Positions 1-10,606 of a stretch of 64,000 nt of DNA are shown here, one piece after another. The stretch spans positions 87,499,730 through 87,563,729 of the forward strand of contig CM030363.1 in NCBI GenBank assembly GCA_017893485.1. The letters are read 5' to 3'. Source of the DNA: Hemerocallis citrina (lineage: Eukaryota > Streptophyta > Magnoliopsida > Asparagales > Asphodelaceae). The stretch's first letter is position 1. Each line of letters begins with the position of its first letter. The translations under genes and the position numbers were made by a program. Below the pieces are notes generated by a model that saw only the letters and a program-made list of their open reading frames with translations, had not been told where the DNA came from and ran no database searches.

Positions 1-260
1 CAGACCGAGGTTAATAGCTGTTGACGAACCATCATCATCACCTTCAGGGGTCGTCTCTCTGAGCCTCTCTTCTAACCTCCGAATCTCGATATCTCGGCGG
101 CCTACAATTAGTCACAGATGATTCTGCTCACGTTTCGCACTGCGAAGCCCCCACTCGACTTCGTGAAGGCGCTCTCAGCACCTAGCGAGGCATAACTTCG
201 TCACCACTAGGCCAGCCTCGGGACGAGTCTCCTCAGTCACATAAGGCACTTCAACGAGCT
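1..260 (-). pseudogene. aORF2 of element A, partial (antisense coiled-coil protein)
   Basis: The reverse complement of the first ~260 bp matches the start of the antisense ORF at 38781-39451 in element B, sharing a stretch rich in Arg/Glu followed by a Thr-Pro-Glu-Gly-Asp motif. The protein family is unknown to me. It is charged and coiled-coil-like and is encoded opposite to the retrotransposon's pol. The gene runs off the window edge, and I cannot tell whether the reading frame is open. Confidence 0.45.
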
Positions 261-295
261 GCGTCACTTCGACGATCTGAAAATTTCAAGGCAAG

Positions 296-500
296 ACGAT
301 GTGAACACTTAGCAAAAATTTGCAAATTTGGTGAACACAGCTAAAACTCCTAGACGAGGCGACGTGAACACTTAGCAAAAATTCGAAAATTTTGTGAACA
401 CGTAGCCGAAACGGCTAGGCAGGGCGACGTGAACACTTAGCCAAATTTCAAAAAAAATTTGTATACACATTGCCAAAGCTTAAGGCAGAGCGCCACGAAC
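296..500. repeat. Short tandem array, ~65-70 bp unit, 3 copies
   Basis: Three degenerate copies begin with GTGAACACTTAGC (about 301, 363 and 429), each followed by an A-rich stretch and a second GTGAACAC or similar. The array lies between the 3' ends of aORF1 and aORF2 of element A, a position where element B also has repeats (39600-40080). Confidence 0.65.
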
Positions 501-620
501 ATTTAGTCAAATTCAAAGAAAAGAAAAAGATTTCATTTATTCAAAAAGTACGGTGGCCAGTCCGCAATTAGGCGATAAATCACTAAAAGAAAAGAAAAGA
601 AGAAATGAAAAAGACTGAAG

Positions 621-2739
621 TCAGGGCGTGACCTCTTTCCCGGGGCGTCTCGCAGGGGCGGGATCAGACTCCTTCGAAGGAGCGATGATCGCTAGAGGGG
701 TCACCTCGGATCCCTGACGCTCGCCGACGACTTCGACCTCGGCATCCGCATCTTCGTCCCCAACTTCTCCCTCGTCGAACTCGTCATCAAAGCCGTCGAC
801 GTGGTCGGGGAAGAGGCACCACCCGACGCAGTCGACCTCGGGGAACCGCTCGTTCACCTGTTCGATGGCACGAGCATAGGCCTTGGCCATGTTGGCCTCA
901 AGGAACCCTTCGGCCTTCTCCATGGTCGCAGCTTTGGCTTCCTTCACGGTCGCAATCTTAGCAGCTTCCACAGCTTTTGCCTGTTGCTTCGCCGCCTCCT
1001 CTTTCTGCCGGAGCAGATCACCCTCGAGCTTCTTTATGAGGCCGTCGAGGTACTCCAACCTCGTTGTTTTCTCGTTGGCCTCGACCTTCAACTTGTCGAG
1101 CACGTTCGCGATCCGAGTTTTCTTAGCCCGAGCTCTGTCGACCTCTTTCTTCAGGTCTTTCTCGAGTTCGGTGATCTTCTCCATAAGATGACCGAAGTGA
1201 ACGGTTATCTGCAGCAAAAAGACAAGTTAAAAAAGTTAGCAAAATAAATGAGTAATTCGTCTAAACGTACGAAACCAAAATACTCACCGACACTGCCGAC
1301 CGGGCTATCTCGAGGGCGTCGTCCCCCACGCTGCCAGCGTCCATGGCGGCCCGATCCTTCGGCGACACCAAGTGTTTGACAGCCTGCATACTCGACGCCG
1401 AGTCGTTGAGGAAACCATCCAACTTCCGAACTTGCCAGTCCGTAACAAAAATTTTCTTGTGTTCCTTGGTCAGGAACACTTCGGCCTCCGCCGTCAACGG
1501 AGCCGCCTCCATCCCGAGAGCAGCCGCCATCGGGAACTCGCTGGCCTCGGCCGATGCCGAGGTCACTGTTGTCGCCACCCTCGGGGTCACCGTCGCCGAA
1601 GCCGATGCCTCATGGACAGCGCTGGCGACCTTCTTTGGCTTCGGAGCAGTCACCTTAGTGGCGACCCTCTTTCATTTCTACGGAGCCTTGCTACCGAGCG
1701 CCACCCTCTGCGCCAAAATAGCATCGTAATCCATAGTTCTGCAACAAAGGAAAGTGTGATTAAAACACAAGTCAAAATCGAATGAGAAAAGAAAAACTGA
1801 CAAAGAAAACCACATACTAGGGTCAATGCGGCTGAGCCCTCCCTTGAAGAGCGCCTCCTCCGTCAGGTCTCTCCAATCGAACTTTGGCCTGTTGAGGAGA
1901 ACCTGAACCATCTCTTCTTCATTAGGGTAGAGCACCGGAAGCTCCCTCACCCTCTTCGTCACTTCCTCAACCCAATCTGAGGGTATACACCACAGCTCGC
2001 GACCCCGAATGATAAAGTATTTGTCTCGCCAGTGCTCTATTAAGTCGGGGCAGCTAACGAGCCGAGCACCGTGCCTCGGGTCCAAATAATACCTGAACTC
2101 CGACTTGTGCTGCTGATGAAGTCGGTACAGCGTCCGAAGCACCCTCAAGTCTGGTTCGATCTCGATCGCCTGACAATGGAGTGCGAACCCATTAATGACC
2201 CTCCACCCATTCGGCATTAGCTGGATGGGGCTGACCCCGAACCATTGCAACACTTGGACTGCAAAGGGGTGAAGTGGCAGATGCGCTCCAGCGATGAAGG
2301 CATCGACCGGCCAGAAACACATGTTCACCGGCATCGGCGAATTGGCCCTCACCTCGGGACCCGGCAGCATCAGTTCGAACTCTTTGGGGATCTGAAAGCA
2401 TTCCCGGATCGCCACCAAGTCCGCCTCGTTGTAGATCGAGATGGTGTCGTCCACTTCCAAAGTCTCCCTTGCGGTGTTCTCCTCAAAACTCTGCCTGCTC
2501 CCGTATACGATTCGTTCGGCATGCTCCTCCGGAAGCTCCCGAACCCTGTGGAGCCCCGTCAGAACCCCAGACAGTCTTTCGAACTCCCCCATTCTTCTCG
2601 GGTTCTCCACTATAGTCTCCACTACTACCGAAGCAGGAACCTCAGCTCTTTTGCCCCTGTCGGCGAAAGGGATCTGGCTCGGAGACGGCTCGTCGCCACC
2701 AGAAGGGGAGGGCTCCGAACATGGGGAGAAGGAAGACAT
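621..2739 (-). pseudogene. aORF1 of element A: Transposase_28-type antisense gene, three exons
   Basis: Exon 1 (2739-1818) carries the domain annotated in plant databases as 'putative gypsy type transposon' (Transposase_28 type): IPKEFELMLPGP, then a PLHPFAVQVLQWFGVSPIQL core and a downstream ELWCIP region. A GTATGT...TTGCAG intron (1817-1739) leads to exon 2 (1738-1288, with a TKEHKKIF...KLDGFL block). A second GTGAGT...CTGCAG intron leads to exon 3 (1208-621), a coiled coil with an acidic tail. The same intron positions are seen in element B. Exon 2 begins with two in-frame stops (TAG and TGA around 1675), so the gene looks broken. It is antisense to the element. Its biochemical function is unknown; despite the domain name, no transposase activity is implied. 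The 3' flank at 540-600 has a motif shared with B and C. Confidence 0.75.
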
Positions 2740-3080
2740 TTTGACTAAAAATAAACTAAGTATAAGTTACCTTGAAGTGACAGCTGCAGTCGGAAAGATC
2801 ACCGGAAAACGGTAGTAGTCGCCGGAAGCTCTCGCTAGTGAGAATTACCGACCGAGTAAAAATTTTGAGAAGTGCAGAAATGAGGGGGGGAGTGGAGTCT
2901 TATAGAAGCTGGCACACAAAACGAAGATATTGGGCTCCAAAAACCCAACAGTCAGGCCCATTTACCACAAAACGACAAAAAGTCATACTGCCTCATTAAT
3001 AACTAACGGTCAAAATAGTCAGAAGTCCAACGGTCAAACGGCCAGCTGTCATCCCCAGGCTGTTAATAGGTCGTCTTGGG
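2740..3080. other. aORF1 promoter/5' flank of element A
   Basis: This non-coding stretch lies between the antisense gene start and the tandem array. It should contain the aORF1 promoter and 5' UTR because the ATG is at 2739 on the minus strand. I see no clear TATA box and no other feature. Confidence 0.4.
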
Positions 3081-4085
3081 CTTCGGCACACTTCGCCGAG
3101 CGTTCTTGGTACTGCACTCAAACGTGAGAAAAAACTCTCACTTGGACTTCGGCACACTTCGCCGAGCGTTCTTGGCACTGACGCTCAAATGTGAGAAAAA
3201 ACACTCACTTGGACGTCGGCACACTTCGCCGAGCATTCTTGGCACCGACGCTCAAATGTGAGAAAAAACTCTCACTTGGACTTCGGTACACTTCGCCGAG
3301 CGTTCTTGGCACCGACGCTCAAACGTGAGAAAAAACTCTCACTCGGACTTCGGCACACTTCGCCGAGCATTCTCGGCACCGACACTCAAACGTGAGAAAA
3401 AACACTCACTTGGACTTCGGCACACTTCACCGAGCGTTCTTGGCACCAATGCTCAAACGTGAGAAAAAACTCTCACTTGGACTTCAGCACACTTTGCCGA
3501 GCGTTCTTGGCATCGATGCTTAAACGTGAGAAAAAACTCTCACGTGGACTTCGGCACACTTCGCCGAGCGTTCTTGGCACCGACGCTCAAATGTAAGAAA
3601 AAACTCTCACTTGGACTTCGACACACTTTGCCGAGCGTTCTTGGCACCTGACGCTCAAACGTGAGAAAAAACTCTCACTTGGACTTCGGCACACTTTGCC
3701 GAGCGTTCTTGGCACCGACGCTCAAACGTAAGAAAAAACTCTCACTTGGACTTCGGCACACTTCGCTGAGCGTTCTTGGCACTGACGCTCAAACTTGAGA
3801 AAAAACTTTCACTTGAACTTCGGCACACTTCGCCGAGCGTTCTTGGCACCGACGCTCAAATGTGAGAAAAAAACTCTCACTTGGACTTCGACACACTTCG
3901 CCGAGCGTTCTTGGCACCGACGCTCAAACGTGAGAAAAAACTCTCACTTGGACTTCGGCACACTTTGCCGAGCGTTCTTGGCACCGACGCTCAAACGTGA
4001 GAAAAAACTCTCACTTGGACTTCGGCACACTTTGCCGAGCGTTCTTGGCACCGACGCTCAAACATGGAAAAATGGCTCGTTCGGA
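3081..4085. repeat. 67-bp tandem array, about 15 units
   Basis: Units begin with CTTCGGCACACTTCGCCGAG at 3081, 3147, 3214, 3281, 3348 and so on, a period of 66-67 bp. Each unit carries two small inverted repeats: one around CGGC...GCCG, and one GTGAG / CTCAC separated by an A-run. Divergence between units is low, mostly single substitutions. The array sits between aORF1 and the polypurine tract, as do the different arrays of elements B and C. Confidence 0.9.
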
Positions 4086-4783
4086 CTTTGGCAAACCTTG
4101 CCGAACCACTTTTGACACGCGTCGCCACCTCGAGGCACCTCTGGACCTCGACAAGGGACCCCGAACCCCCCTCAACTTCGGCCTTCTTCCGGACACGTGT
4201 CAGCTCCTCAGGTTATTAGCGGGGGTTGGCAACATTGCCGAAGGTACTTGCCACCGACCCCCAAATAAGGGGAAAATCCGCTTTATGCGACCACAACCAT
4301 TAGATCTCCCCAAAATTCGCGCCCGAAGCTGATGAAGAGCCCAGATCGTGCCACATCATAAATAGAAATAAAAATCTTTTTTTTTATTTATTAAATTCGA
4401 ATTATTTATTTAAAAAATTGCGAAAAAATGATTAAAAATTCAGAAAAATTAATTAAAATTCTAAAAAATAATTATAAATTCGGGAGAATATTTTTGAGCC
4501 CCTGAGTAAATAATTATTACCTAGAATAATTAATTAATGCTCTTGAAAAATAAATCACCGCTTCGCAAAATTGAATAAATGATCCGAAAAATAATTAAAA
4601 AATCGAGAAAAAATAACAAAAATCCAGAGGAGCTCAAGAACAATTTTAAGTGCGTTACCAACTCAGAGAAACATCATAATGCCTCGTATAGGATTCGAAA
4701 CCCCTCATTTGGACTCCAATACAACCCCGCAAGCCATCAAATCAGTAAAACTACTCCTCAAAGGCTGATCAAATCCAGTCTTC
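4086..4783. other. Untranslated AT-rich segment before the polypurine tract of element A
   Basis: A degenerate partial repeat unit is followed by AT-rich DNA full of AATTAATT-like words. The same AT-rich block (on the opposite strand) precedes the LTR of element B at 27523-27960, so it is a conserved part of the element. No coding potential is seen. Confidence 0.6.
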
Positions 4784-5367
4784 AGGAGTGGGGGGCTCAT
4801 GATATGGCTAAAAATAGGGTTAAATTGGAACCGTTCAAATCGGGCACGAATCTTAAAACTCAGGGGTAAAATGGTAATTTCACCTACAAATGAGTCTGAA
4901 AGGGGAACTGGGTTTTTCTCTAAAACCCAATAACCCATAAACGGACCTGTCTTACTGGGTACAGGTTCCAACCCGTACGAAACCCCTGACTGGATAGGAG
5001 AGGATTCAGATTGATGATTATCCTTAAACAACGGTCTTAACCACTTCTATCCATTTACATCGGGAAGTAGGGATTTAATCTTATCCTGAAACTGATTCCT
5101 GAGGCTGCTATAAATACCCCTCTCTCCCCACTGTTACCAGGTAATCAATATTTTGCCAATTAAAGCTCTTTCTTAATCATACAGATTACTGACAAGAGCG
5201 TCGGAGGGTGCGTCGCCGGAGTCAACCCCGGTGTCTCGCACTTTTTGCAGGTTAATAGCGAGAGGGCCTCGGTCAAACTTTGGTGAATTCGTTCAGGTTT
5301 GACTATTCATATTCCCTCGGATCCAAAAATCTATCTGTTTGCCCCCACATCGATTTCAGCGGCAACA
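4784..5367 (+). repeat. Polypurine tract and 3' LTR of element A
   Basis: The polypurine tract AGGAGTGGGGGGCTCA (4784-4799) primes plus-strand synthesis and directly precedes the LTR start TGATATGGC at 4800. The LTR ends ...CAGCGGCAACA at 5367 (568 bp). A TATA-like CTATAAATACC near 5107 marks the promoter, and the R/U5 part contains GCGTCGGAGGGTGCGTCGCC. The ends match both LTRs of element B (577 and 576 bp), so it is the same family. TCATC (5368-5372) is the probable target-site duplication. Confidence 0.85.
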
Positions 5368-5370
5368 TCA

Positions 5371-5577
5371 TCAAACAGGACATGTTGTCCCGTTTGATCA
5401 CAAAAAGTGTTGTGTCGTCCTGAGTTTTTTTATTCCGGGACATGTTGTCCCGTTTGATCAAACGAGATATGATGTCCCGTTTGATCGGACGACACATGTT
5501 GTGTCGTCCCTATTTAATTATCAGTTAAAAGAAAAAAAAGGGCTCAGACGATACATGTTGTATCGTCCTGAGCTTTT
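5371..5577. repeat. Left ACATGT palindrome cluster of element D
   Basis: Four near-perfect palindromes share an ACA-TGT-TGT centre: 5371-5397 (arms TCAAAC-GGACA type, one mismatch), 5436-5452 (CGGGACA / TGTCCCG), 5487-5509 (GGACGACACA / TGTGTCGTCC, perfect) and 5545-5573 (GACGATACA / TGTATCGTC with outer GCTCA / TGAGC arms, flanked by A-run and T-run). Further half-copies with CCCGTTTGATC lie between them. This resembles the subterminal palindromes of Harbinger elements. Confidence 0.75.
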
Positions 5578-5639
5578 TTTATTTTTTATTTTTGGGAACT
5601 CTGTTGTCCCGATCACAAAAAGTGATCGAACGGGATAAA

Positions 5640-5768
5640 TATATTTCCTAATTTTTTATTGATTAAGTTTTGCCCATTTTACCCTCAAACGGCTATTTCG
5701 TCTCAAACGACAATATTGGATCAAACGTCTATTTAATCTCCAATGGCTAGATATTCACTTAGCTTTTG
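5640..5768. other. Subterminal region of element D with CAAACG repeats
   Basis: Degenerate ~18-bp words (CTCAAACGGCT, CTCAAACGAC, ATCAAACGTCT, CTCCAATGGCT) repeat here, followed after S1 by a TATA-like TATATAAATA at 9170. This is probably the promoter and 5' UTR of ORF1, separated from it by the S1 insertion. Confidence 0.45.
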
Positions 5769-5773
5769 CCGTA

Positions 5774-8700
5774 TGTGACCCCTATTTCTCGTTTTTCGTA
5801 TTTTTGATGTATTTTCCTTTTTCTTGAGTATTTTGTTCCTTCATGTATTTCTCTGGATCCGTATATTGGGGTATTTTCAATATATATATTCATTTTGTGG
5901 CTCAATCTTGATCTTCTGTGACCTTATTTTTGTTTCTTGATTGGTTCTTGATTATTGTCATAGTTTCGCTCTCCAATTGTGTTTTGTTCTCTTTATTGTT
6001 GTCTTTTGGTGCTCATGGTGGTTTTGGTGGCTCATCCTAATTTCCATCCTATTGTTTTGATCCCAAATTGATTACTAAGCCAATTAAACCCGACTTCTAT
6101 TTGAAATCCTATACACTTGATCCTAATTAAAACTCATTAGTCTAAATCATATTACTACTCCTATTGGATCCATTTTAAAACCCATTAACCATACCCACTA
6201 CTACTAAACCATATTCAATTCCCCTACATAAACTCTCACCCTAAAACCCTAACCCTAATTCTACACATCTCCTCAACCCCCGGCCCTCCTCTCCTTGGCT
6301 GCGCTGCAACCCGACACCCCCTTGCGCCCAGGCCGACACCCCCCCTGTCGACTACTCAAATCCCGACCCGACTTCACCACCACCCGACCACCATACACCT
6401 TGCACTCTCTCGTTCTCTCTCCCCGTCTCTTTCCCCCCGGTGCCGATCAACCCTAGGCCGCAAGCTACCATAGCCGCCATCCCTCTCTTTGGATCATCTC
6501 TCTTTTGGTGGAATTGTACGTGTGCAGATTTTTGCTCAAATTTGCTTGGATTCATTCGTTCGTGGATTTTCGTTCGTGGGTTTTGCTCGTTGTCGGGAAT
6601 CCGTTCCCGTTATTCTTGATTTTTATCATTCTTCATCTTCGGTTAAGGCAAGTAACTTGTACTCAAATTCCTTTATATGATACAAGTCAAAAATACCACC
6701 TATAGTGTAGTTGGGTACAGAGACGACTCTTGTTTGTGTTATTCTTGATGGGTTTTATCTCTATTGTACTATTTGACCATATATGACTCACGACATAAAT
6801 TTGACATGAAATAACTTAGGTTTTACCCGTTTTTGATTTGATCATGTATGAGGGACTTTTGTGAGAATTCATGATTTTGTTGAGACCCATGTGATATACT
6901 TGGTGTGGACATGCTAGATACCCTAATTCATGATGTTTGGATACTTGGTAGACTCGATTTCATGTTTGGTTGTGTTTTGAACAAGTTTTGTATGATATAT
7001 GTTGAGTTGTTGTTAAAGGAAAAATCTATATTTTGTCGTTGATTTATTTTGTTTTCTGTTTTGGACTGTCTTGAAGTCAGTATCTTAATTTCAGTATAAA
7101 ATATGAGTTTTAGAGAATTTCATCTATTTTCAAACCCCTCTGACCTTGCGCGATTTCATTTTCGTATGTGTGAGTTGTGACCGTTTTACTATAGAGCTGT
7201 AGATCTTTTCCAGATTTCGTTTTCGATGATTTTGATGACTAAATAATTTTGACACTTGTGCTACACATATTATTTTGATCTGAAACTTTGTTCAATTTTT
7301 CTATATCTACTTAGGGATTATCCAGAATTTTGGTGGATTTTATTGATGAGTTTTATGTGTCGTTTCATGCTCGTTTATGAAAACTATACTTGCTGTATTT
7401 TACCCGCTGTTCTGTAATGAATTGCATTTTCACCCTATTTCCTTCTACTGTATGAAAAATTCTTGTGAAATATGAAAGGTAATATATTTTGTCTATTTTT
7501 ATCTCCCTTTGGCGGATTTGGATTTTGTTTCATTGGTTGCGAGATATTATAGTTTTCGTACAGTAGTGTTGGGAATTCCAGATTTGCCAAACTCTCGTTT
7601 ATTGATGTATTCTTATTTTTGATGACTGATCTAATTTTACTGGGAAATTATGAAACTTTAGATTCCGATACTAAACATATAGGGGAATACTCCATATTTT
7701 AGGTGGAATTATTTAATGAGTTTCCATGCTGTTTTCCTGCTCTTGAATTCGTTTTCCTAATTTTTGGCTGAACCTATTTTCTGTATTCAAATCGGTCTTG
7801 AGCTATGTTTTTGTGAATTAATATACAAATTATTTATACTTGATGGATTTGGTTGGGAGTCTATTTTCTAGATGTTTCGACAGATTCAGATTTGCATGCT
7901 TGTAACACTAGGAATCACAGTTTTACTACAGTATGGTCTTGCTGTCCTGAACTTGAGATTTGTCTATTCTATTCCTTTATGAGATATCTTGCACCTGTAC
8001 ATGTTTATCTTGGACCTTGCACTTGTCACATGATCATGCCATGTTATTCTTGATATATTTTGCATATATACATGCTTGTTTGACTTTAATAATAAATAAC
8101 CAAGCCAGAGTTTAAGGGAAAGATCTAATAGTAGATAATTTAGAAACGTGTACTCGGAAGGGGATCCACTGATCCTACGTGATTACTTGAGACATGTTAC
8201 TTGACACGTGATTACTTGACACTTGCATGCAAGACACGATACTTGGCACTTGCACAACTTGACGCATGATTACATGATACATGATACATGATACTTGGAG
8301 CTTGGAGCTCGATTACTTGACTTCTTCCCTGAGTACACTGCCCTCTATGGTCTACTATGAAATCTAAAGCAAAACTGTTTGTTGCAGCAACCATGCGGTG
8401 TGGGATGCATGAAGTGCTACCTAGATAGTAAGCACCACAAGACTTGATACATGATACTTGAACATGATACTTGAACATGATACATGCTTGCTTGATACTT
8501 GACTGCATGATACTTGAGACTTGAAACTTGATAATTGATACATGATTACATGATACTTGACACTTGATGCATGTTTACATGATACTTGATTACTTGACAC
8601 TTGATTCATGGCATTTACACTTGTTCACTTCGCCATGTTAGTTGTTTATTTTGAGATCATGCTTTGACCATGTTGCTGGTTAGTTTCCCCATGTACTTGT

Positions 8701-9161
8701 ATCATACATTATAAGTGGCCCGTAACTTGCAATTGACGGCTACTTGTTTTCTCTTTCCCTCTTCCCTGCAATTGTTGAATTGCAGATTTTGGAGAACAAG
8801 TTCCAGACAGTATTGGTGACATAAAGTATTAGTGCTGCATTTTATTATTATTATTTCTTATAGCTTGCTGGAACAATATTGTATTTGATTACTTGGATTT
8901 ATTCTTGTATTTGGGCAATGTGACCCAGGATATTTGTTTTATTCAGATCATGACTATTTGAGATTTATATAATTAGTTTCAAGTATTCTTATTGGTATTT
9001 TGGTTCATATGTGCTTGTTGGTTGATACTTTTGCTTCCGACTCTGATTATTTTGTGAATGTTGTAAAGATTCTTGAACAGCTTATGGATGATGAAAATCA
9101 TTCGCTGGGCTTTTGTCTCGTATCCGTATTCTGTATTCTTTTTGGGAAGCGGGGCGTGACA
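5774..9161 (+). mobile_element. S1: solo LTR (3388 bp) of a long-LTR retrotransposon
   Basis: The insert begins TGTGACCCC and ends GGGGCGTGACA, and is flanked by the perfect 5-bp duplication CCGTA (5769-5773 and 9162-9166). It has no internal region, primer-binding site or ORF of note, so it is a solo LTR left by recombination. It is homologous to S2 along most of its length: both share GTTAAGGCAAGTAACTTG and the end TTTTGGGAAGC. The short-motif inverted ends and the length fit chromovirus-type gypsy LTRs (for example Tekay/Del), but this is inference. It separates the ORF1 of element D from its upstream region. Confidence 0.9.
8186..8625. repeat. Degenerate ACTTGATAC-type short repeats in S1
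   Basis: Roughly 440 bp are made of variants of a 9-10 bp word (ACTTGACAC, ACTTGATAC, ACATGATAC). The homologous part of S2 (37620-38230) has the same texture, so this is an old trait of the LTR family. A 100-bp non-repetitive segment (8330-8440) interrupts it in both copies. Confidence 0.75.
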
Positions 9162-9276
9162 CCGTATTCATATATAAATAAGTAGCCAACACCATCAAGA
9201 GAGTCTACAATTTCAAAAAAAAAAAAATTTGAAGCTCTTCCAACAGAAAGTAGACTGAGAAATATCAACAACAAGA

Positions 9277-10172
9277 ATGGCGACTAGGGATTCAAGGGGC
9301 AGAGCGTATACAACAAATGAAGACGTGATTCTTTCAAAAAGTTGGATAGCAATCACTCAAGATCCAACAATCGGTGCCGACCAATCAGGTAGCCAATTTT
9401 GGGATCGTATATTCACCACATTCAAAGCTATATTAGGCACTACAACCGACCGAACATCAAATTCTTTGAGTAGTAGATTTCACATTATCTCCAAAGAAGT
9501 CTCTCTATTTATTCTTAAACTAGCGAGTGTAACAAAGAGAGCTGCGAGCGAAACAAACGAGGCCGATAAGGTATGTTAAAATATAAAATTTCTTTTTTTT
9601 TTATTTTAAATGAAAATTTCAAGTTACAAATTATAGTATGTTGGCTTTTTTTTGTAGATACGGGAAGCAAGAACCGAATATATGCATTCAACTGGGAAAG
9701 CTTTCAGATTTGATGAATGTTATGAATTACTGAAGGATTTGCCAAAATTTTCTTTACGTACCACACATGTGTTCGAAAATGGCATTGATTCTCAATCATC
9801 TTATGTTGGTATCAGTCAATGTGTGCCCATTAGTGTTGACGTCGACTCGGATGTACCGCATGACCTTGATTCTTCTACACCCCCTCCCGGTCACCTGGAC
9901 GAAAAGCAAAAAAAGGAAAAAATAAAGCGGATGGTTCTGACGCGGCTATGATTGAAGATACCAGAAAATTTAACTCCTTCTATATAGAGACGCAAGAACG
10001 TAGGATACATACGACATAAATGAATCTGGCATTGAAAAAAAAAAGATCAGGAAATGAAAGAGCAAATGGAGGAAGATTGGATAATGGGGTTGGACTTGAG
10101 TCAATATTCTGACGATCAACGTTATTATTTCAGTTGAAGAAAACGTGAAATAATGCAAAAAGGAGGTTACAG
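9277..10172 (+). pseudogene. ORF1 (Myb/SANT-like) of PIF/Harbinger element D
   Basis: The product resembles the Myb/SANT-like DNA-binding ORF1 proteins of PIF/Harbinger elements, which assist the transposase in the nucleus. Exon 1 (9277-9569) starts at an ATG and shows AYTTNEDVILSKSWI and a FWDRI motif typical of this trihelix-like fold. An intron (GTATGTT at 9570 to TTTGTAG at 9657) joins exon 2, with ATGKAF-like THSTGKAFRFDECYELLK. The frame then shifts at an A-run near 9910, and the downstream frame (KADGSDAAMIEDTRKFNSF...) continues to about 10172 with further stops. It converges on the transposase gene. Confidence 0.75.
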
Positions 10173-10606
10173 TAGGGATTGACATGTAAGTCTAGGTTGG
10201 TCTTGTTGGAGTTAGAACCTAGTAAAAAGAACTATACCTGATCCTTAACTCATTCCTATCTACCATTTAGAGAAATATTTATTTGAAATATATCCTTTTC
10301 ATTATAACAATCTTATGTACAGTATGCCTACTTTTAATTTTATTGTATTGTGTTGTTTCTTTTTAATTGAATTTTACCTTTCCAATTACACACTAGAATA
10401 TATAAATTTGCATTCCATACGAGGACAAAGTTTCAGTACATGTAAAACAAACCAACAATATGCCAACATTGGGTTCAAACTTGTACATGATTCTGAACGA
10501 ATACGATTAAATCCACTCAACTTCTGTTGTTCAAACGTGAAACTAAATTGCACCGTTAAATAAAAAAACCAAGGCTAAATAAAAATATGATCGTGTCTGA
10601 CAACAA
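10173..10606. other. Intergenic region between ORF1 and transposase of element D
   Basis: AT-rich spacer between the convergent 3' ends of the two transposon genes. It should hold both polyadenylation regions. No other feature is seen. Confidence 0.5.

Larger units (their letters stand above)
1..5367 (+). mobile_element. Element A: 3' part of a Tat-like Ty3/gypsy retrotransposon
   Basis: The 5' LTR, gag and pol lie outside the window to the left. What is visible, in element order, is antisense gene aORF2 (running off the edge), a short tandem array, antisense gene aORF1, a 67-bp tandem array, a polypurine tract and a 568-bp 3' LTR. Orientation is plus, because the LTR starts TGATATGGC, ends GGCAACA and has its TATA box on the plus strand. 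The layout matches element B in this window, which still has gag-pol and both LTRs. The Tat lineage is inferred from that similarity. The 5-bp TSD is probably TCATC (5368-5372), but its partner copy is outside the window. Confidence 0.8.

Noticed and set aside
3081..4085. CRISPR-like regular spacing
   Set aside because: Units are contiguous with no unique spacers, and the context is a plant retrotransposon.
3795..4332. ORFs of about 106-111 aa reading HFAERSWHRRSN-type repeats
   Set aside because: They follow the 67-bp array; 67 is not a multiple of 3, so they are chance open frames.
6236..6262. Telomere-like ACCCTAAACCCTAA words (also at 20265)
   Set aside because: Only two or three copies each; they lie in an LTR and a leader region, not a telomeric array.
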